From Pseudoruegeria aquimaris (GTDB lineage: Bacteria; Pseudomonadota; Alphaproteobacteria; Rhodobacterales; Rhodobacteraceae): a stretch of DNA of 64,000 bases. Position numbers and translations under genes: made by a program. The DNA lies in contig NZ_FWFQ01000008.1 in the NCBI RefSeq assembly GCF_900172235.1, forward strand, positions 83,367 to 147,366, written 5' to 3'. Shown in pieces: positions 34,493 through 44,717 of the stretch (its first letter is position 1; every line of letters starts with the position of its first letter). The notes beneath the pieces were generated by a model. It ran no database searches. It saw only the letters and a list, made by a program, of their open reading frames with translations, and was not told the origin of the DNA.

Positions 34493-35119
34493 ATGATGAA
34501 ACGCACACTCTGGGCGCCCCTTGCCCTGCTTGCGGCCACCGGCGTCTGGGCCGCGGGTGAAACGATCGAGATCAACCCGCCCGCCGAGGGCAGCGTCAGC
34601 ACGGAAGAGGGGCTCGCCGCGTGGGGCCGGATCTACGAGGTGGCCAGCCACCCGCGCTGCGCCAACTGCCACACGGGCGAAAGCGACAGGCCGATGTGGT
34701 CCGGCCCTTCCTACGGCAAGGCCCGCCCGCACGGGATGAACATCCGCGCCGGCGAAAGCCGCATCGGGGCGGAGCATATCCTCTGCTCGACCTGCCACAC
34801 CACGAAGGACGAGGACTGGAGCAACGCCAACGCCGTGCCCCACGCCGCTCCGCGCGTGGCGGCGGAGTGGCAGCTGGCGCCGGTGGAGGCCGATTGGTTC
34901 GGGCGCAGCAGCGTCGAGATCTGCAGGCAACTGCGCGATCCCGAGCGCAACGGCGATCGGGACATGCTGGAGCTGGCCGCCCACCTCGACCACGATCTGA
35001 TCCTGCACTGGGCCTGGGCACCGGGCGGCGGGCGCGAGCCTGCGCCTTACAGCCTGCAGGAGCACGTCAATGACATCCTGACATGGGGCGTGGCCGGCAT
35101 GCCGTGCCCAGAAAACTGA
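34493..35119 (+). CDS. Periplasmic diheme cytochrome c (electron acceptor of the molybdoenzyme)
   Basis: A 208-residue exported protein with a signal peptide (about 1-20, ATGVWA before AGETIEI) and two c-type heme motifs, CANCH (56-60) and CSTCH (98-102). It does not look like a standard monoheme cytochrome c domain; the two sites lie in one domain with many His residues (HPR, HGMN, HAAPR, HLDHDLILHW) that could be axial ligands. Placement eight bases after the Mo subunit suggests it takes electrons from the enzyme and passes them to the respiratory chain. ATG at 34493 or 34496. Confidence 0.82.
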   Translation: MMKRTLWAPLALLAATGVWAAGETIEINPPAEGSVSTEEGLAAWGRIYEVASHPRCANCHTGESDRPMWSGPSYGKARPHGMNIRAGESRIGAEHILCSTCHTTKDEDWSNANAVPHAAPRVAAEWQLAPVEADWFGRSSVEICRQLRDPERNGDRDMLELAAHLDHDLILHWAWAPGGGREPAPYSLQEHVNDILTWGVAGMPCPEN

Positions 35120-35157
35120 TGCCCGAAAACTGAAACCTGCGAACGGAGGAGCGCGCC

Positions 35158-35475
35158 ATGGGTGCAGGAATAGCTGCTGGCCTGCTGGTGTTCACCGGCG
35201 TCTGGCACGCCACGGAATGGATGATGGACGGCCGCCGCCGGGACACGTGGATGCTCGTGCCCTTCGGGTTGCTCTACCTTGCGTTGGGCGGCCTCATCGC
35301 GGCCGGAACGGGCGGCGCGATCACCCAGGCCGTGGCACTGGCCGCCGTGCTCGGCGGCGGCAGTCTCGCGCTGCTGATGCGCGGGCGGGTCGATCTGCGC
35401 CGCTGGGTGCTTCGGGCCTTCATCGGCCTCGACGCGGTGATCGCTCTGGGCCTGATTTCCGCGCTGCTGGGCTGA
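35158..35475 (+). CDS. Small four-helix membrane protein of the molybdoenzyme operon
   Basis: A 105-residue protein starting MGAGIAAGLL after GGAGGAG. Helices are predicted at about 3-22, 31-48, 52-69 and 83-104. A His-containing N-terminal segment (TGVWHATEWMMDGRRRD) follows helix 1. It is the last gene of the operon and lies 16 bases from the convergent symporter gene. It may anchor the cytochrome or enzyme to the membrane, but nothing in the sequence proves this; I know no named family. Confidence 0.7.
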   Translation: MGAGIAAGLLVFTGVWHATEWMMDGRRRDTWMLVPFGLLYLALGGLIAAGTGGAITQAVALAAVLGGGSLALLMRGRVDLRRWVLRAFIGLDAVIALGLISALLG

Positions 35476-35490
35476 GGCGCATCCCCGGCG

Positions 35491-36924
35491 TCACCCCGCC
35501 GGCGCCTTGCCTGTCCAGGCGGTGCGGTCGATGTCGAGATCGGGGAAATCCGCCGGGTCCAGCACCGGGCGATCGACCCCCGCCGCAAGCTGCGCGCGGA
35601 AATCCGTCAGCAGCCGCAGGCAGGTGGGCAGCAGCATCATGATCACCACGAGGTTCACCACCGCCAGCACGCCCATGAGCGGATCGGAGAAGAAGAACAC
35701 CGCCGTCGCGCCGGGGGCCGTGGCGCCGAGGAAGACGATGCCGATGATCACGAGGCGCAGCACATTGCGCGCCGCGTGGCTGTGGGTGATCACGGTGAGC
35801 GCGTTTTCCCCGAGGTAGTAGTTGTAGATGATCGAGGAGAAGGCGAAGAGCAGGATCATCGCCGAGAGCGCGTATTGCGCCCATGGGCCGAGGTGGAACA
35901 CCAGCGACTGCTGGGTCAGCGCGATGCCGTCGATGGCCTCCGCGCCGGGCTGGTAGATCCCGCCCAGAAGCACGATCATCGCCGTGCAGGTGCAGATGAA
36001 GATCGTATCGATGAAGACCGAAAGGCTCTGGGTGATGCCCTGGCTGATTGGGTGGCGCACGTCGGCGGTGGCGGCCACGTTGGGGGCTGAGCCAAGCCCG
36101 GCCTCGTTGGAAAAGAGCCCCCGTTGCAGGCCCTGCGTCAGCGCCGCGCCCATGCCGCCGGCGACGGCCTCGCGGAAGCCGAAGGCATTGGCCACGATGT
36201 CCACCAGCACGCCGGGCACCGCGGTGATGTTCAGAAGAACGATCAGCAGCGCCATGGCGATGTAGCCAAGCGCCATCACCGGCACCACCACGTCGGCCAC
36301 CTTGGCGATCCGGTGGATGCCGCCGAAGACGATGAAGCCGGCGATCACGGCGAGCAGGGCGCCGGTGACGGTGCGGTTCACGCCGAGGCTGTCCTGCATG
36401 GCGCCGGCGACGGTATTGCCCTGGAAGGCGTTGAAGCCGAGACCGAAGGCGGCGATGAGGCAGACGGCGTAGACGATGGCCAGCCAGCGATACTGCGCGC
36501 CCAGCCCGTGCAGGATAGAGCGCGCCGGGCCGCCGCGGTAATCCCCGGTCGGCTGGCGCCGCTTGTAGAGCTGGGCGAGGGAGCATTCCACGAGGCTGGT
36601 GGCCATGCCCACGAGCGCGATGGCCCACATCCAGAACACCGCGCCGGGGCCGCCCAGCGTGATGGCGACGGCCACGCCGGCGATATTGCCGCCGCCCACG
36701 CGCCCGCCGACGCTCACCAGAAGCGCCGCCCGCGCCGAGATCGCGTCCGGGTCGCTCGTCTGGTTCCGGCCGGAGAGCACGCGGAACATCCGCTTGAAGA
36801 ACCGGATCTGCACGAAGCCCGTGAGCAGGGTGATGAAACCGCCCAGGACGACGAGAAGCGGGATCAACGCCCAGCCCCATGTCAGATCGCCGATGACGCC
36901 GAAGATCGTTTGCAGCAGGTCCAT
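35491..36924 (-). CDS. Alanine/glycine:cation symporter (AGCS family)
   Basis: A 477-residue, 10-11-helix sodium- or proton-coupled amino-acid transporter. The AGCS signatures are clear: GGRVGGGNIAGVAVAITLGGPGAVFWMW (about 72-99), KRRQPTGDYRGGPARSI (about 121-137) and SNEAGLGSAPNVAATADVRHPISQG (about 274-298). Members take up alanine, glycine or similar neutral amino acids. It is transcribed in the same direction as malR-malK, 95 bases downstream of malK, but is probably a separate unit. Confidence 0.93.
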   Translation of the reverse strand: MDLLQTIFGVIGDLTWGWALIPLLVVLGGFITLLTGFVQIRFFKRMFRVLSGRNQTSDPDAISARAALLVSVGGRVGGGNIAGVAVAITLGGPGAVFWMWAIALVGMATSLVECSLAQLYKRRQPTGDYRGGPARSILHGLGAQYRWLAIVYAVCLIAAFGLGFNAFQGNTVAGAMQDSLGVNRTVTGALLAVIAGFIVFGGIHRIAKVADVVVPVMALGYIAMALLIVLLNITAVPGVLVDIVANAFGFREAVAGGMGAALTQGLQRGLFSNEAGLGSAPNVAATADVRHPISQGITQSLSVFIDTIFICTCTAMIVLLGGIYQPGAEAIDGIALTQQSLVFHLGPWAQYALSAMILLFAFSSIIYNYYLGENALTVITHSHAARNVLRLVIIGIVFLGATAPGATAVFFFSDPLMGVLAVVNLVVIMMLLPTCLRLLTDFRAQLAAGVDRPVLDPADFPDLDIDRTAWTGKAPAG

Positions 36925-37019
36925 CGCTTGCCTTCCCTTTCCTTGCGCGGCCGGGCGCGCGCGCCTTCCGGCCCACTGTGCCGTAAGGTCAAGCGATGGA
37001 ACAAGGATTTTCGCGAATG

Positions 37020-38111
37020 CTAGGCGCCGGCCTCGATCCGCCGGCCGGTGGCGGCGTCGAAGAAATGCAGCGCATGCGCGGGCAGCGAGACGCTCAGCGC
37101 ATCCCCCGCCGCAACCCGTGCGCGGGCAGGCAGGCGGATGGTGACGGTCGTCTCCCCCAGCTTCGCCTCGGCGAAGGTATCGCCGCCGGTGCGCTCTATG
37201 CGCTCGACGGTAAAGGGCGCCGAGAAGCTGCCTGCCCCCTGCGACACCTCCGCATCCTCCGGCCTGAAGCCGAATTCGACGGCCCCCTCGGGCAGGGCGG
37301 CGGCCACGCGGATCTCCTGATCGCCGAAGGACAGCACGCTGCCAGCGCCCTCGCGGCGGCAGGTGGCGGCGGCGATGTTCATCGGCGGGTTGCCCATGAA
37401 GCGCGCCACGAAGGTGTTGGCCGGGGTGAAGTAGATCTCGTCCGGCGTGCCGAACTGCTGCACGTAGCCTTCGTTCATCACGCAGATCCTGGTGGCCAGC
37501 GTCATCGCTTCGATCTGGTCGTGGGTGACGTAGACGACGGAGGCGTTCACCGTTTCATGCAGGCGGCGGATCTCGGCGCGCATCTCCACGCGCAGCTTGG
37601 CGTCGAGGTTTGAGAGCGGCTCGTCGAAGAGGAAGAGCTTGGGGTCGCGCACCAGCGCCCGGCCCATCGCCACCCGCTGGCGCTGCCCGCCGGAAAGCTC
37701 GCTGGGCTTGCGCGCCAGCAGCGGCTCGATCTGCAGCACGGCGGCGACGCGGGCCAGCGCTTCGGCCTGCTCGGCCTTGGAGATGCCGCGCACCTTCATG
37801 CCGAAGGTGATGTTCTCGGCCACCGTCATCGTCGGGTAGAGCGCATAGGACTGGAAGACCATGGCGATGTCGCGGTCGCGCGGGGGCACGTCCGTCATGT
37901 CGGCCTCGCCGATGCGCAGGCTGCCGGAGGTGATCTCCTCCAGCCCCGCGATGCAGTTCAGCAGCGTGGACTTGCCGCAGCCCGAAGGCCCCAGCAGCAC
38001 GAGGAAATCGCCGGGCAGCATGGAGAGGGAGATGTCGTGCAGCACCTCCACGTCGCCGTAGCTTTTCTTGAGGTTTTCCAGGCTGAGAACGGGGCTGGTG
38101 GTGGCTTTCAT
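37020..38111 (-). CDS. malK: Maltose/alpha-glucoside ABC transporter ATPase (MalK-like)
   Basis: A 363-residue ATPase of the MalK/UgpC type. Walker A GPSGCGKS (41-48), signature LSGGQRQRVAMGRALVRDP, Walker B LFLFDEPLSNLDAKLR and VYVTHDQIEAMTLATR are all present, followed by the OB-fold regulatory domain (FMGNPPMNI..., EFGFRPED..., HALHFFDAATGRRI). It begins four bases after the LacI-type repressor gene ends and diverges from malEFG, whose permease complex it should energise. E. coli MalT-binding residues were not assessed, and MalT is not expected here. Confidence 0.9.
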   Translation of the reverse strand: MKATTSPVLSLENLKKSYGDVEVLHDISLSMLPGDFLVLLGPSGCGKSTLLNCIAGLEEITSGSLRIGEADMTDVPPRDRDIAMVFQSYALYPTMTVAENITFGMKVRGISKAEQAEALARVAAVLQIEPLLARKPSELSGGQRQRVAMGRALVRDPKLFLFDEPLSNLDAKLRVEMRAEIRRLHETVNASVVYVTHDQIEAMTLATRICVMNEGYVQQFGTPDEIYFTPANTFVARFMGNPPMNIAAATCRREGAGSVLSFGDQEIRVAAALPEGAVEFGFRPEDAEVSQGAGSFSAPFTVERIERTGGDTFAEAKLGETTVTIRLPARARVAAGDALSVSLPAHALHFFDAATGRRIEAGA

Positions 38112-38115
38112 CGGA

Positions 38116-39144
38116 TCACTCCTGCGGGGCGGCCGAGGTGGAGGCGCGAACGATCAGCTCCACGGGGGCGGTTTTCTGTTGGGTTTCGACGCTGGCGCCG
38201 TTGCCGAGCGCCACGAGCATGCGGGCGATCTCCTGTCCGGCTTCGCGGATCGGCGCGCGGGTGACGGTGAGCGGCACGGAGAAATTCTCCGTCTTCATCG
38301 AGGAGAGCCCGTCATCGTGGGAGATGACGGAGACGTCGCGCCCCATCTCCAGCCCCTCTTCGCGCAGGCGCCGGGTGAGGCCGAGCGTCTGCAGCGTGGA
38401 GGAGCAGAGGATCGCGGTAGGCGCCTCGCTGCCGGCAAAGAGCTGGCGGGTGAGCGCGTAGCCCTCATCCTCGCTCATGGTGGCGTGGTGGATCAGGCGT
38501 GGATCCGGGGGCAGGCCCTTCTCGGCCAACGCCTTGTGAAAGCCGTCCAGCCGCTGGCGGGCGAACATCGTGTCCGCCGGGCCGTTGATCAGGGCGATGC
38601 GCCGGTGGCCGAGGTTCAGGAGCAGGCGCGTGGCGTCGAGGAAGGCGCGTTCGTTGGCGATGTCGTAGAAGGCGTAGGGCGCATCGGCTTCGGTCTGGCC
38701 GTGCACCACGAAGGGAAAGGCCATCTCGGTGAGAGCGGCGACGCGGGCGTCCTTCACCTTCGGCGCCGAGATCACGAAGCCGTCCACCTTGCTGGTGCTG
38801 GCGTAGCGGCGGTAGGTGGCGAGCCCCTCGGCGGAAGTCAGCACCACGTCCAGATCCTGCGCGGCGAGTTCCTGGGTGAAGCCCGAGAGGAAATCCACGA
38901 AGTGCGGATCGTTGAGCAGGTTGTCGGACTGTTCGAGGACGAGGCCGAAGGCCCCGGCGCGCCCCGTGGCGAGGCGGCGGGCGGAGGTGTTGGGGCGGTA
39001 GTTCAGCAACCGCGCGGCCTCCTGCACCTTGCGGCGGGTCTCTGCGTTGACGGTGGAATAGCCGTTGAGCGCACGGCTCACCGTGGCCTGAGACAGGCCC
39101 AGATGCTCGGCAAGATCCTTCAGGTTGGCCACGGCGCTCCTCAT
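38116..39144 (-). CDS. LacI-family repressor of the maltose/alpha-glucoside regulon
   Basis: A 342-residue regulator. The LacI HTH is at the N-terminus (NLKDLAEHLGLSQATVSRALNGYSTVNAETRRKV, about 7-40), with hinge helix NTSARRLATG, then a periplasmic-binding-protein-like effector domain (60-340). The start at 39144 (MRSAVANLKD) gives the standard N-terminus; in-frame codons further upstream to 39255 are rejected because they run through the operator. It resembles AglR/MalR regulators of alpha-glucoside use in alphaproteobacteria. Both the gene itself and the divergent operon have a GAAAGCGCTTT palindrome at the promoter, so auto-repression is likely. Confidence 0.9.
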   Translation of the reverse strand: MRSAVANLKDLAEHLGLSQATVSRALNGYSTVNAETRRKVQEAARLLNYRPNTSARRLATGRAGAFGLVLEQSDNLLNDPHFVDFLSGFTQELAAQDLDVVLTSAEGLATYRRYASTSKVDGFVISAPKVKDARVAALTEMAFPFVVHGQTEADAPYAFYDIANERAFLDATRLLLNLGHRRIALINGPADTMFARQRLDGFHKALAEKGLPPDPRLIHHATMSEDEGYALTRQLFAGSEAPTAILCSSTLQTLGLTRRLREEGLEMGRDVSVISHDDGLSSMKTENFSVPLTVTRAPIREAGQEIARMLVALGNGASVETQQKTAPVELIVRASTSAAPQE

Positions 39145-39175
39145 CGCTGGCAGGGGGGCGCGATCACTTGGGTGT

Positions 39176-39189
39176 TGAAAGCGCTTTAA
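39176..39189 (-). promoter_or_regulatory. LacI-type operator O1 before the repressor gene
   Basis: TGAAAGCGCTTTAA is a near-perfect palindrome centred on GCGC, with the central CG typical of LacI-family operators. It lies 32 bases before the repressor start codon, so it probably mediates autoregulation of the repressor and malK. Confidence 0.7.
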
Positions 39190-39291
39190 AACACCTTGTA
39201 GCGCAGGAGCCGCCGCCGGATCAACCAAAACCGCCGCGGTTTTCATTTCTCTCAATAAATATTGGATATTTACGCGCCGCCATATCCGGGC

Positions 39292-39332
39292 TTGACAGAA
39301 TCGTCGGTCCTGAAATTATAGAAAGCGCTTTC
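39292..39332 (+). promoter_or_regulatory. Promoter with overlapping LacI-type operator O2
   Basis: TTGACA (39292-39297) and a -10 near 39315-39322 (ATTATA/TATAGA, spacer 17-19) form the best sigma-70 promoter in the window. The perfect palindrome GAAAGCGCTTTC (39321-39332) covers the expected transcription start, an ideal place for repression of the alpha-glucosidase-malEFG operon. Centre-to-centre distance to O1 is 144 bases, compatible with looping. Confidence 0.75.
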
Positions 39333-39360
39333 AATAACCCGCCGCACCACGGAGACTCGC

Positions 39361-41013
39361 ATGTCCACGCCCCAATCCCTCCCCGCAAACGGACAGCTGG
39401 CCGGCGATGCCGACTGGTGGCGCGGCGCGGTGATCTACCAGATCTATCCGCGCTCATTCCAGGACGACAACGGCGATGGCATCGGCGATCTGGCGGGCAT
39501 CACCCGCCGGCTCGATCACATCGCAAGCCTGGGCGCGGACGCGATCTGGCTCTCGCCTTTCTTCACCTCGCCGATGAAGGACATGGGCTATGACGTGTCC
39601 GACTACTGCGACGTCGATCCCTCCTTCGGCACGCTCGCCGATTTCGATGCGCTCGTGGCCAAGGCCCACGGGCTGGGCCTGCGCGTGATGATCGACCAGG
39701 TGCTGTCGCATACCTCCGACCAGCACCCGTGGTTCGAGGAGAGCCGGCAATCCCGCGAGGGCGAAAAGGCGGATTGGTATGTCTGGGCCGATCCCAACCC
39801 GGACGGCACGCCGCCCACCAACTGGCAGTCCGTCTTCGGCGGGGCCGCCTGGACGTGGGACGCGCGCCGCAAGCAATACTACCTGCACAACTTCCTGTCC
39901 TCGCAGCCGGATCTGAATTTCCACTGCCCCGCGGTGCAGGATGCGCTGCTGGAAACGGTGCGCTTCTGGCTGGAGCGCGGGGTGGACGGCTTCCGGCTCG
40001 ACACCGTTAACTTCTATTTCCACGATCAGGATCTGCGCAACAACCCGCCCGCCGGCGGCGCGGGCAACGACGTGCCCGACATCAACCCCTACGGCTACCA
40101 GGATCACCTCTACGACAAGACGCGCCCCGAAAACATCGGCTTCCTGAAGCGCTTCCGGGCGCTGCTCGATGAATTCCCCGGAACCGCGGCCGTGGGAGAG
40201 GTGGGCGACGGGGAGCGCAGCCTCCAGACGATGGCGGAATACACCGCCGACGGCGACCGGCTGCACATGTGCTACTCCTTCGACATGCTGGGCCCGGATT
40301 TCTCCCCGGCGCATTTCCGCGGCTGCATCGAGAAGTTCGAGGCCGCCAGCGAGGAATTCAGCCAGGGCAACTCCTGGCCGTGCTGGGCCTTCTCCAACCA
40401 CGACGTGAACCGCCACATGAGCCGCTGGGCGCATCACGCCGAAGACCAGGTGGCGCTGGCCAAGCTCGCGGGCAGCCTCTTGATGAGCCTGAAGGGCTCG
40501 GTCTGCCTCTACCAGGGCGAGGAACTGGGTCTGACCGAGGCCGAGCTGCAGTTCGAGGATCTCACCGATCCCTACGGCATCACCTTCTGGCCCGAGTTCA
40601 AGGGCCGCGACGGCTGCCGCACGCCCATGGTCTGGGAGGCCGCGGCCCCCAACGCCGGCTTCAGCACCGCCAACAAGACGTGGCTGCCGGTGACCCCGCC
40701 CCATGCCGCCATGGCGGTGGACACGCAGGCCGGGCAGGCCGGCTCGGTGCTCGAACACTACCGCGCCTTCCTCGCGCTGCGCAAAACCCGCCCCTCGCTC
40801 ATCAAGGGCGACATCGCGTTCATCGACTGGGACGGCGGCCTCGCCTTCCTGCGGCGCTTCGAGGGGGAATGCACGCTCTGCGTCTTCAATCTCGCCCAGA
40901 CGCCGGCCCGCTTCAGCCTGCCCGAAGGCAAGGTGACCCCGCTGATGGGCATCGTTTCGGGCACGGCCGCAGAACTCGAAGGCTTCGGCCTTCTGATCGC
41001 AGATCTTTCGTAA
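39361..41013 (+). CDS. aglA: Alpha-glucosidase, GH13 family
   Basis: A 550-residue cytoplasmic GH13 oligo-1,6-glucosidase/alpha-glucosidase-type enzyme hydrolysing maltose or related alpha-glucosides after uptake. Conserved regions are [19 protein letters not shown] (26-44), region I ([13 protein letters not shown], 110-122), region II FRLD with nucleophile Asp214, region III acid Glu280 (AAVGEVGD) and region IV SNHDV with Asp348. There is no signal peptide, which fits intracellular action. It is the first gene of the operon with malE-malF-malG and resembles rhizobial AglA; exact linkage preference is not predictable. Confidence 0.9.
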   Translation: MSTPQSLPANGQLAGDADWWRGAVIYQIYPRSFQDDNGDGIGDLAGITRRLDHIASLGADAIWLSPFFTSPMKDMGYDVSDYCDVDPSFGTLADFDALVAKAHGLGLRVMIDQVLSHTSDQHPWFEESRQSREGEKADWYVWADPNPDGTPPTNWQSVFGGAAWTWDARRKQYYLHNFLSSQPDLNFHCPAVQDALLETVRFWLERGVDGFRLDTVNFYFHDQDLRNNPPAGGAGNDVPDINPYGYQDHLYDKTRPENIGFLKRFRALLDEFPGTAAVGEVGDGERSLQTMAEYTADGDRLHMCYSFDMLGPDFSPAHFRGCIEKFEAASEEFSQGNSWPCWAFSNHDVNRHMSRWAHHAEDQVALAKLAGSLLMSLKGSVCLYQGEELGLTEAELQFEDLTDPYGITFWPEFKGRDGCRTPMVWEAAAPNAGFSTANKTWLPVTPPHAAMAVDTQAGQAGSVLEHYRAFLALRKTRPSLIKGDIAFIDWDGGLAFLRRFEGECTLCVFNLAQTPARFSLPEGKVTPLMGIVSGTAAELEGFGLLIADLS

Positions 41014-41042
41014 CACCAAGCAAAACCCCCGGGAGGAGACAC

Positions 41043-42212
41043 ATGGTGAAGAATTTCAAAGGCACGCTGTCGCTGATCGCGCTTCTGGCCGCCACGCCGG
41101 CCGCCGCGCTGGAAGAAGGCAAGCTGATCGTCTGGATCAACGGCGACAAGGGCTACAACGGCCTTCAGGAAGTCGGTGACAAGTTCGCCGAGGAACTGGG
41201 TGTCGAGGTCGTCGTCGAGCACCCCGAGAGCGTGACCGACAAGTTCCAGCAGGCCGCCGCCAACGGGCAGGGCCCTGACATCTTCATCTGGGCGCACGAC
41301 CGTTTCGGCGAATGGGCCGCGGGCGGGCTGATCTCCCCGGTGGAGCCGTCCGAGGCGGTGAAGGCCAACACCTTCGATTTCACCTGGGACGCGGTGAGCT
41401 TCGACGGCAAGATCTGGGGCTACCCGATCGCCGTTGAGGCCGTGGGCCTGATCTACAACAAGGATCTGATCGAAACGCCCCCCGCCACCATGGAAGAGAT
41501 TGCCGACCTCAAGATCGAAGGCGTGAGCGCCCCGATCATGTGGGACTACAACAACACCTACTTCTCCTTCCCGCTGCTGATGGCCGGCGGTGGCTTCGCC
41601 TTCCAGAAGGTGGATGGCAACTACGATCCCACCACCACCGGCGTGGCCAACGAGGGCGCCGTGGCCGGTGCCTCCGTGATCAAGTCGCTCATCGACGCCG
41701 GCGTGATGCCGAAGGGCGTGGACTACGGCGTGATGGATGCCGCGATCAACAAGGGCGAAACCGCCATGGTGATCAACGGCCCCTGGGCTTGGTCCAACCT
41801 CAAGCAATCCGGCGTGAACTTCGGCGTGGCGCCGATCCCCTCGGTGGGCGGCAAGCCGTCCAAGGCTTTCGTGGGCGTCCTGGCCGCGACGGTGAACGCG
41901 GCGAGCCCGAACAAGGACATCGCGGTGGAGTTCATCGAGAACTACCTGCTGACCGACGAAGGGCTCGAGACCGTCAACAACGACGTGCCGCTGGGCGCGG
42001 TGGCCTCCGTCTCCTTCGCCGAGAAGGTGGGGGACGATCCGCTGATCGCCGCGACGCTGGAGAACGCGCGCACTGGCGTGCCGATGCCCTCCATCCCGGC
42101 GATGGGCAAGTTCTGGTCCGCGATGGAGCCGGCCCTGAAAGCCATCACCGGCGGCCAGTCTTCCGTGGAAGAGGCGCTGAAGGCCGCAGAGGCCCGCATC
42201 CTCGCCGACTGA
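41043..42212 (+). CDS. malE: Maltose/maltodextrin-binding protein MalE
   Basis: A 389-residue periplasmic receptor with a signal peptide ending at about residue 22 (ATPAAA before [15 protein letters not shown]). The mature protein follows E. coli MalE closely in motif order: [64 protein letters not shown] (the maltose-stacking Trp region), [19 protein letters not shown] and [18 protein letters not shown] precedes the ATG. A strong hairpin after the stop separates it from malF. Confidence 0.94.
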   Translation: MVKNFKGTLSLIALLAATPAAALEEGKLIVWINGDKGYNGLQEVGDKFAEELGVEVVVEHPESVTDKFQQAAANGQGPDIFIWAHDRFGEWAAGGLISPVEPSEAVKANTFDFTWDAVSFDGKIWGYPIAVEAVGLIYNKDLIETPPATMEEIADLKIEGVSAPIMWDYNNTYFSFPLLMAGGGFAFQKVDGNYDPTTTGVANEGAVAGASVIKSLIDAGVMPKGVDYGVMDAAINKGETAMVINGPWAWSNLKQSGVNFGVAPIPSVGGKPSKAFVGVLAATVNAASPNKDIAVEFIENYLLTDEGLETVNNDVPLGAVASVSFAEKVGDDPLIAATLENARTGVPMPSIPAMGKFWSAMEPALKAITGGQSSVEEALKAAEARILAD

Positions 42213-42220
42213 ACCAATTG

Positions 42221-42250
42221 AAGCGGGCGGCGCGCATGTGCCGCCCGCTT
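42221..42250 (+). terminator. Intercistronic hairpin between malE and malF
   Basis: AAGCGGGCGGC (42221-42231) pairs over 11 bases with GCCGCCCGCTT (42240-42250), followed by TCGC. The E. coli malE-malF spacer also carries repeat hairpins that protect malE mRNA; this one is analogous in position, not in sequence. Confidence 0.6.
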
Positions 42251-42284
42251 TCGCATTCGCAGACCGCCGAGGGAGGAGCCCCAA

Positions 42285-43820
42285 ATGGCCATGAGCGACA
42301 CCGTTTCCGCCGCCCCGTTCCCGGGTGCGCGTTTTGGCAATCTGCTCCGCTTCGCCGGACTGGGCGCTGTGGCGCTGGCCTTTCTCTACGTGATCTGGGG
42401 TCTCTACATGGCCGCGCAGCCCGTCTACGCGGTGCTGACCTTCGCGCTGGGCGCGGCCATCGTGATCCTCTACGGCTGGTCGCGCTTCTACACCTGGCGC
42501 TTCGTTTTTCCCGGCGTCGCCGCCGTGGCCGTCTTCATCGTGTTGCCGGTGATCTACACCTCCGCCATCGGCTTCACCAATTTCTCCGCCACCAACCTGC
42601 TGACGCTCGATCGCGTGCAGGCCTACCATCTGCAGAGGCTGGTGAAGGAAGAGGGCAGCAAGCGCCCCTTCGCGCTCACCACCGCGGGCGAGATCTATTT
42701 CCCGGCCGACGGCGACCGCCCCGCGCTGATTACCCCGCCGCTGGGCTCCGCCGATCCGCTGCCGGCCGAGCCAGCGCTCTCGGAGCCTGAAACCGAGGCG
42801 ATGAAGGCCGTCATGGCCAACCGCGCCGCGCTCCAGGCCGCCACGGTGCAGACGCCGGACGGGCAGATCCTGACGATGGATGGCTTGCGCGCCTTCTCCG
42901 CCTCCGCGCCCTTCTACACGCTGCAACCGGACGGCGTGCTGCTCGGCGCCGACGGCAGCCGCCTGATCCCCAACCCCGAGATCGGCTTCTACGAAACCGA
43001 GGAGGGCGAGAAGGTCACCCCCGGCTGGCGCGTGCCGGTGGGCTGGGACAACTTCCGCGACATCGCCCGGAACGAAGGCATCCGCGAGCCCATCGTGCAG
43101 ATCTTTCTCTGGACCTTCACCTTCGCCTTCCTGTCGATGGTGCTGACCTTCTCCGTCGGCACCGGCCTGGCGGTGATCCTCGAATGGCCGCACCTGAAAG
43201 GCGCCGCCATCTACCGCGTATTGCTGGTGCTGCCCTACGCCGTGCCGGCCTTCATCTCGATCCTCGTGTTCCGCGGGCTGTTCAACCAGAACTTCGGCGA
43301 GATCAACCTGATCCTGAGCCAGCTCTTCGGCCTCAAGCCCGACTGGTTCACCGATCCCGCGCTGGCGCGCACGATGCTTCTGATCGTGAACACCTGGCTC
43401 GGCTATCCCTACTGGATGCTGCTGATCGCGGGCTTCCTCCAGGCGGTGCCCAAGGATCACTACAAGGCCGCCGCGCTGGAAGGGGCGGGGCCGCTGCGCT
43501 GCTTCTTCTCGATCACGCTGCCGCAGATCCTGCCGCCCTCGGTGCCGCTTCTGATCGCGAACTTCGCGTTCAACTTCAACAACATCGTGCTGGTGCTGCT
43601 GCTCACGCGCGGCGGCCCCGACATCCCCGGCACGCTGCTGCCGGCGGGCTCCACCGATCTGCTGGGCTCCTTCACCTACCAGATGGCCTTCAACGACTCC
43701 GGCCAGAACTTCGGCATGGCCGGGGCGATTTCCACGCTGATCTTCGCCGTCACCGGCATCATCGCCTATGCGAACTTCCGGGTGATGCAGCGACTGGCCG
43801 CCAAGAGGAGTGCGCGCTGA
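42285..43820 (+). CDS. malF: Maltose ABC transporter permease MalF
   Basis: A 511-residue permease, almost the length of E. coli MalF (514). It keeps the MalF-specific plan: two N-terminal helices, a third ending at about residue 95 ([34 protein letters not shown]), then a large periplasmic P2-type domain (about 100-265), then the core with [34 protein letters not shown] and the coupling loop [23 protein letters not shown] (about 395-417). The P2 domain contacts MalE. Its stop overlaps the malG ATG (TGATG). Confidence 0.94.
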   Translation: MAMSDTVSAAPFPGARFGNLLRFAGLGAVALAFLYVIWGLYMAAQPVYAVLTFALGAAIVILYGWSRFYTWRFVFPGVAAVAVFIVLPVIYTSAIGFTNFSATNLLTLDRVQAYHLQRLVKEEGSKRPFALTTAGEIYFPADGDRPALITPPLGSADPLPAEPALSEPETEAMKAVMANRAALQAATVQTPDGQILTMDGLRAFSASAPFYTLQPDGVLLGADGSRLIPNPEIGFYETEEGEKVTPGWRVPVGWDNFRDIARNEGIREPIVQIFLWTFTFAFLSMVLTFSVGTGLAVILEWPHLKGAAIYRVLLVLPYAVPAFISILVFRGLFNQNFGEINLILSQLFGLKPDWFTDPALARTMLLIVNTWLGYPYWMLLIAGFLQAVPKDHYKAAALEGAGPLRCFFSITLPQILPPSVPLLIANFAFNFNNIVLVLLLTRGGPDIPGTLLPAGSTDLLGSFTYQMAFNDSGQNFGMAGAISTLIFAVTGIIAYANFRVMQRLAAKRSAR

Positions 43821-44710
43821 TGATCGTCGAACGCAAATCCAGCCTGCTGCGCCGCAAGATCCTCGCCCATGGCTTCCTGCTGATCTTCCTCGCGCTGATC
43901 ATGTTCCCCTTCCTGATGGTGCTCTCGATCTCCTTCCGGGAGGGGAACTTCTCCACCGGCTCGCTGTTTCCCGAACGTCCGACGCTGGAGCACTGGGCGC
44001 TGGCGCTGGGGTTCGACTACACCCGCGCCGACGGCACCGTCATCACGCCGCCCTACCCGGTGCTGCTGTGGCTGGGGAACTCGATCAAGGTGGGGCTGAT
44101 CGCCTCGGCCGGGGTGCTGGTGCTTTCGACCACCTCCGCCTATGCCTTCGCGCGGATGCCCTTCAAGGGGCGGCAGGGGGTGCTTGACACGCTTCTGATC
44201 GTGCAGATGTTCCCGGCCGCACTCGCGGTGGTGGCGATCTACGCGATCTTCGACACGCTGGGCCGCGTCGTGCCCTGGCTCGGGGTGGACAGCCACCCGG
44301 CGCTGATCCTGAGCTACCTCTCGGCGATCACGCTGCACATCTGGACGATCAAGGGCTATTTCGACTCCGTCGATCCCGCGCTCGACAAGGCCGCCCAGAT
44401 CGATGGCGCAACGCCCTGGCAGGCCTTCCGCTACATCTTCCTGCCGCTCTCGGTGCCGATCCTGGCGGTGGTCTTCGTGCTGGCCTTCATCTTCTTCATC
44501 AACGAATACCCGGTGGCCTCGGTGCTGCTGCGCGAGACCGACAAGATGACGCTTGCCGTGGGCGCGCGGCAGTATCTCTACGAGCAGAAATACCTCTGGG
44601 GCGATTTCGCCGCCGCCGCGATCCTTTCCGGGCTGCCGATCACGGTGCTCTTCCTGATCGCGCAACGCTTCCTCGTGTCGGGGCTGAGCGATGGGGCTGT
44701 GAAGGGGTAG
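43820..44710 (+). CDS. malG: Maltose ABC transporter permease MalG
   Basis: A 296-residue permease, identical in length to E. coli MalG and similar throughout: [29 protein letters not shown], the coupling loop [31 protein letters not shown] (about 192-222), and the C-terminal [10 protein letters not shown] that in E. coli reaches into the MalK dimer. The ATG shares its A with the malF stop. It ends the operon; a structured repeat element follows directly. Confidence 0.94.
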   Translation: MIVERKSSLLRRKILAHGFLLIFLALIMFPFLMVLSISFREGNFSTGSLFPERPTLEHWALALGFDYTRADGTVITPPYPVLLWLGNSIKVGLIASAGVLVLSTTSAYAFARMPFKGRQGVLDTLLIVQMFPAALAVVAIYAIFDTLGRVVPWLGVDSHPALILSYLSAITLHIWTIKGYFDSVDPALDKAAQIDGATPWQAFRYIFLPLSVPILAVVFVLAFIFFINEYPVASVLLRETDKMTLAVGARQYLYEQKYLWGDFAAAAILSGLPITVLFLIAQRFLVSGLSDGAVKG

Positions 44711-44717
44711 GCCTTTT

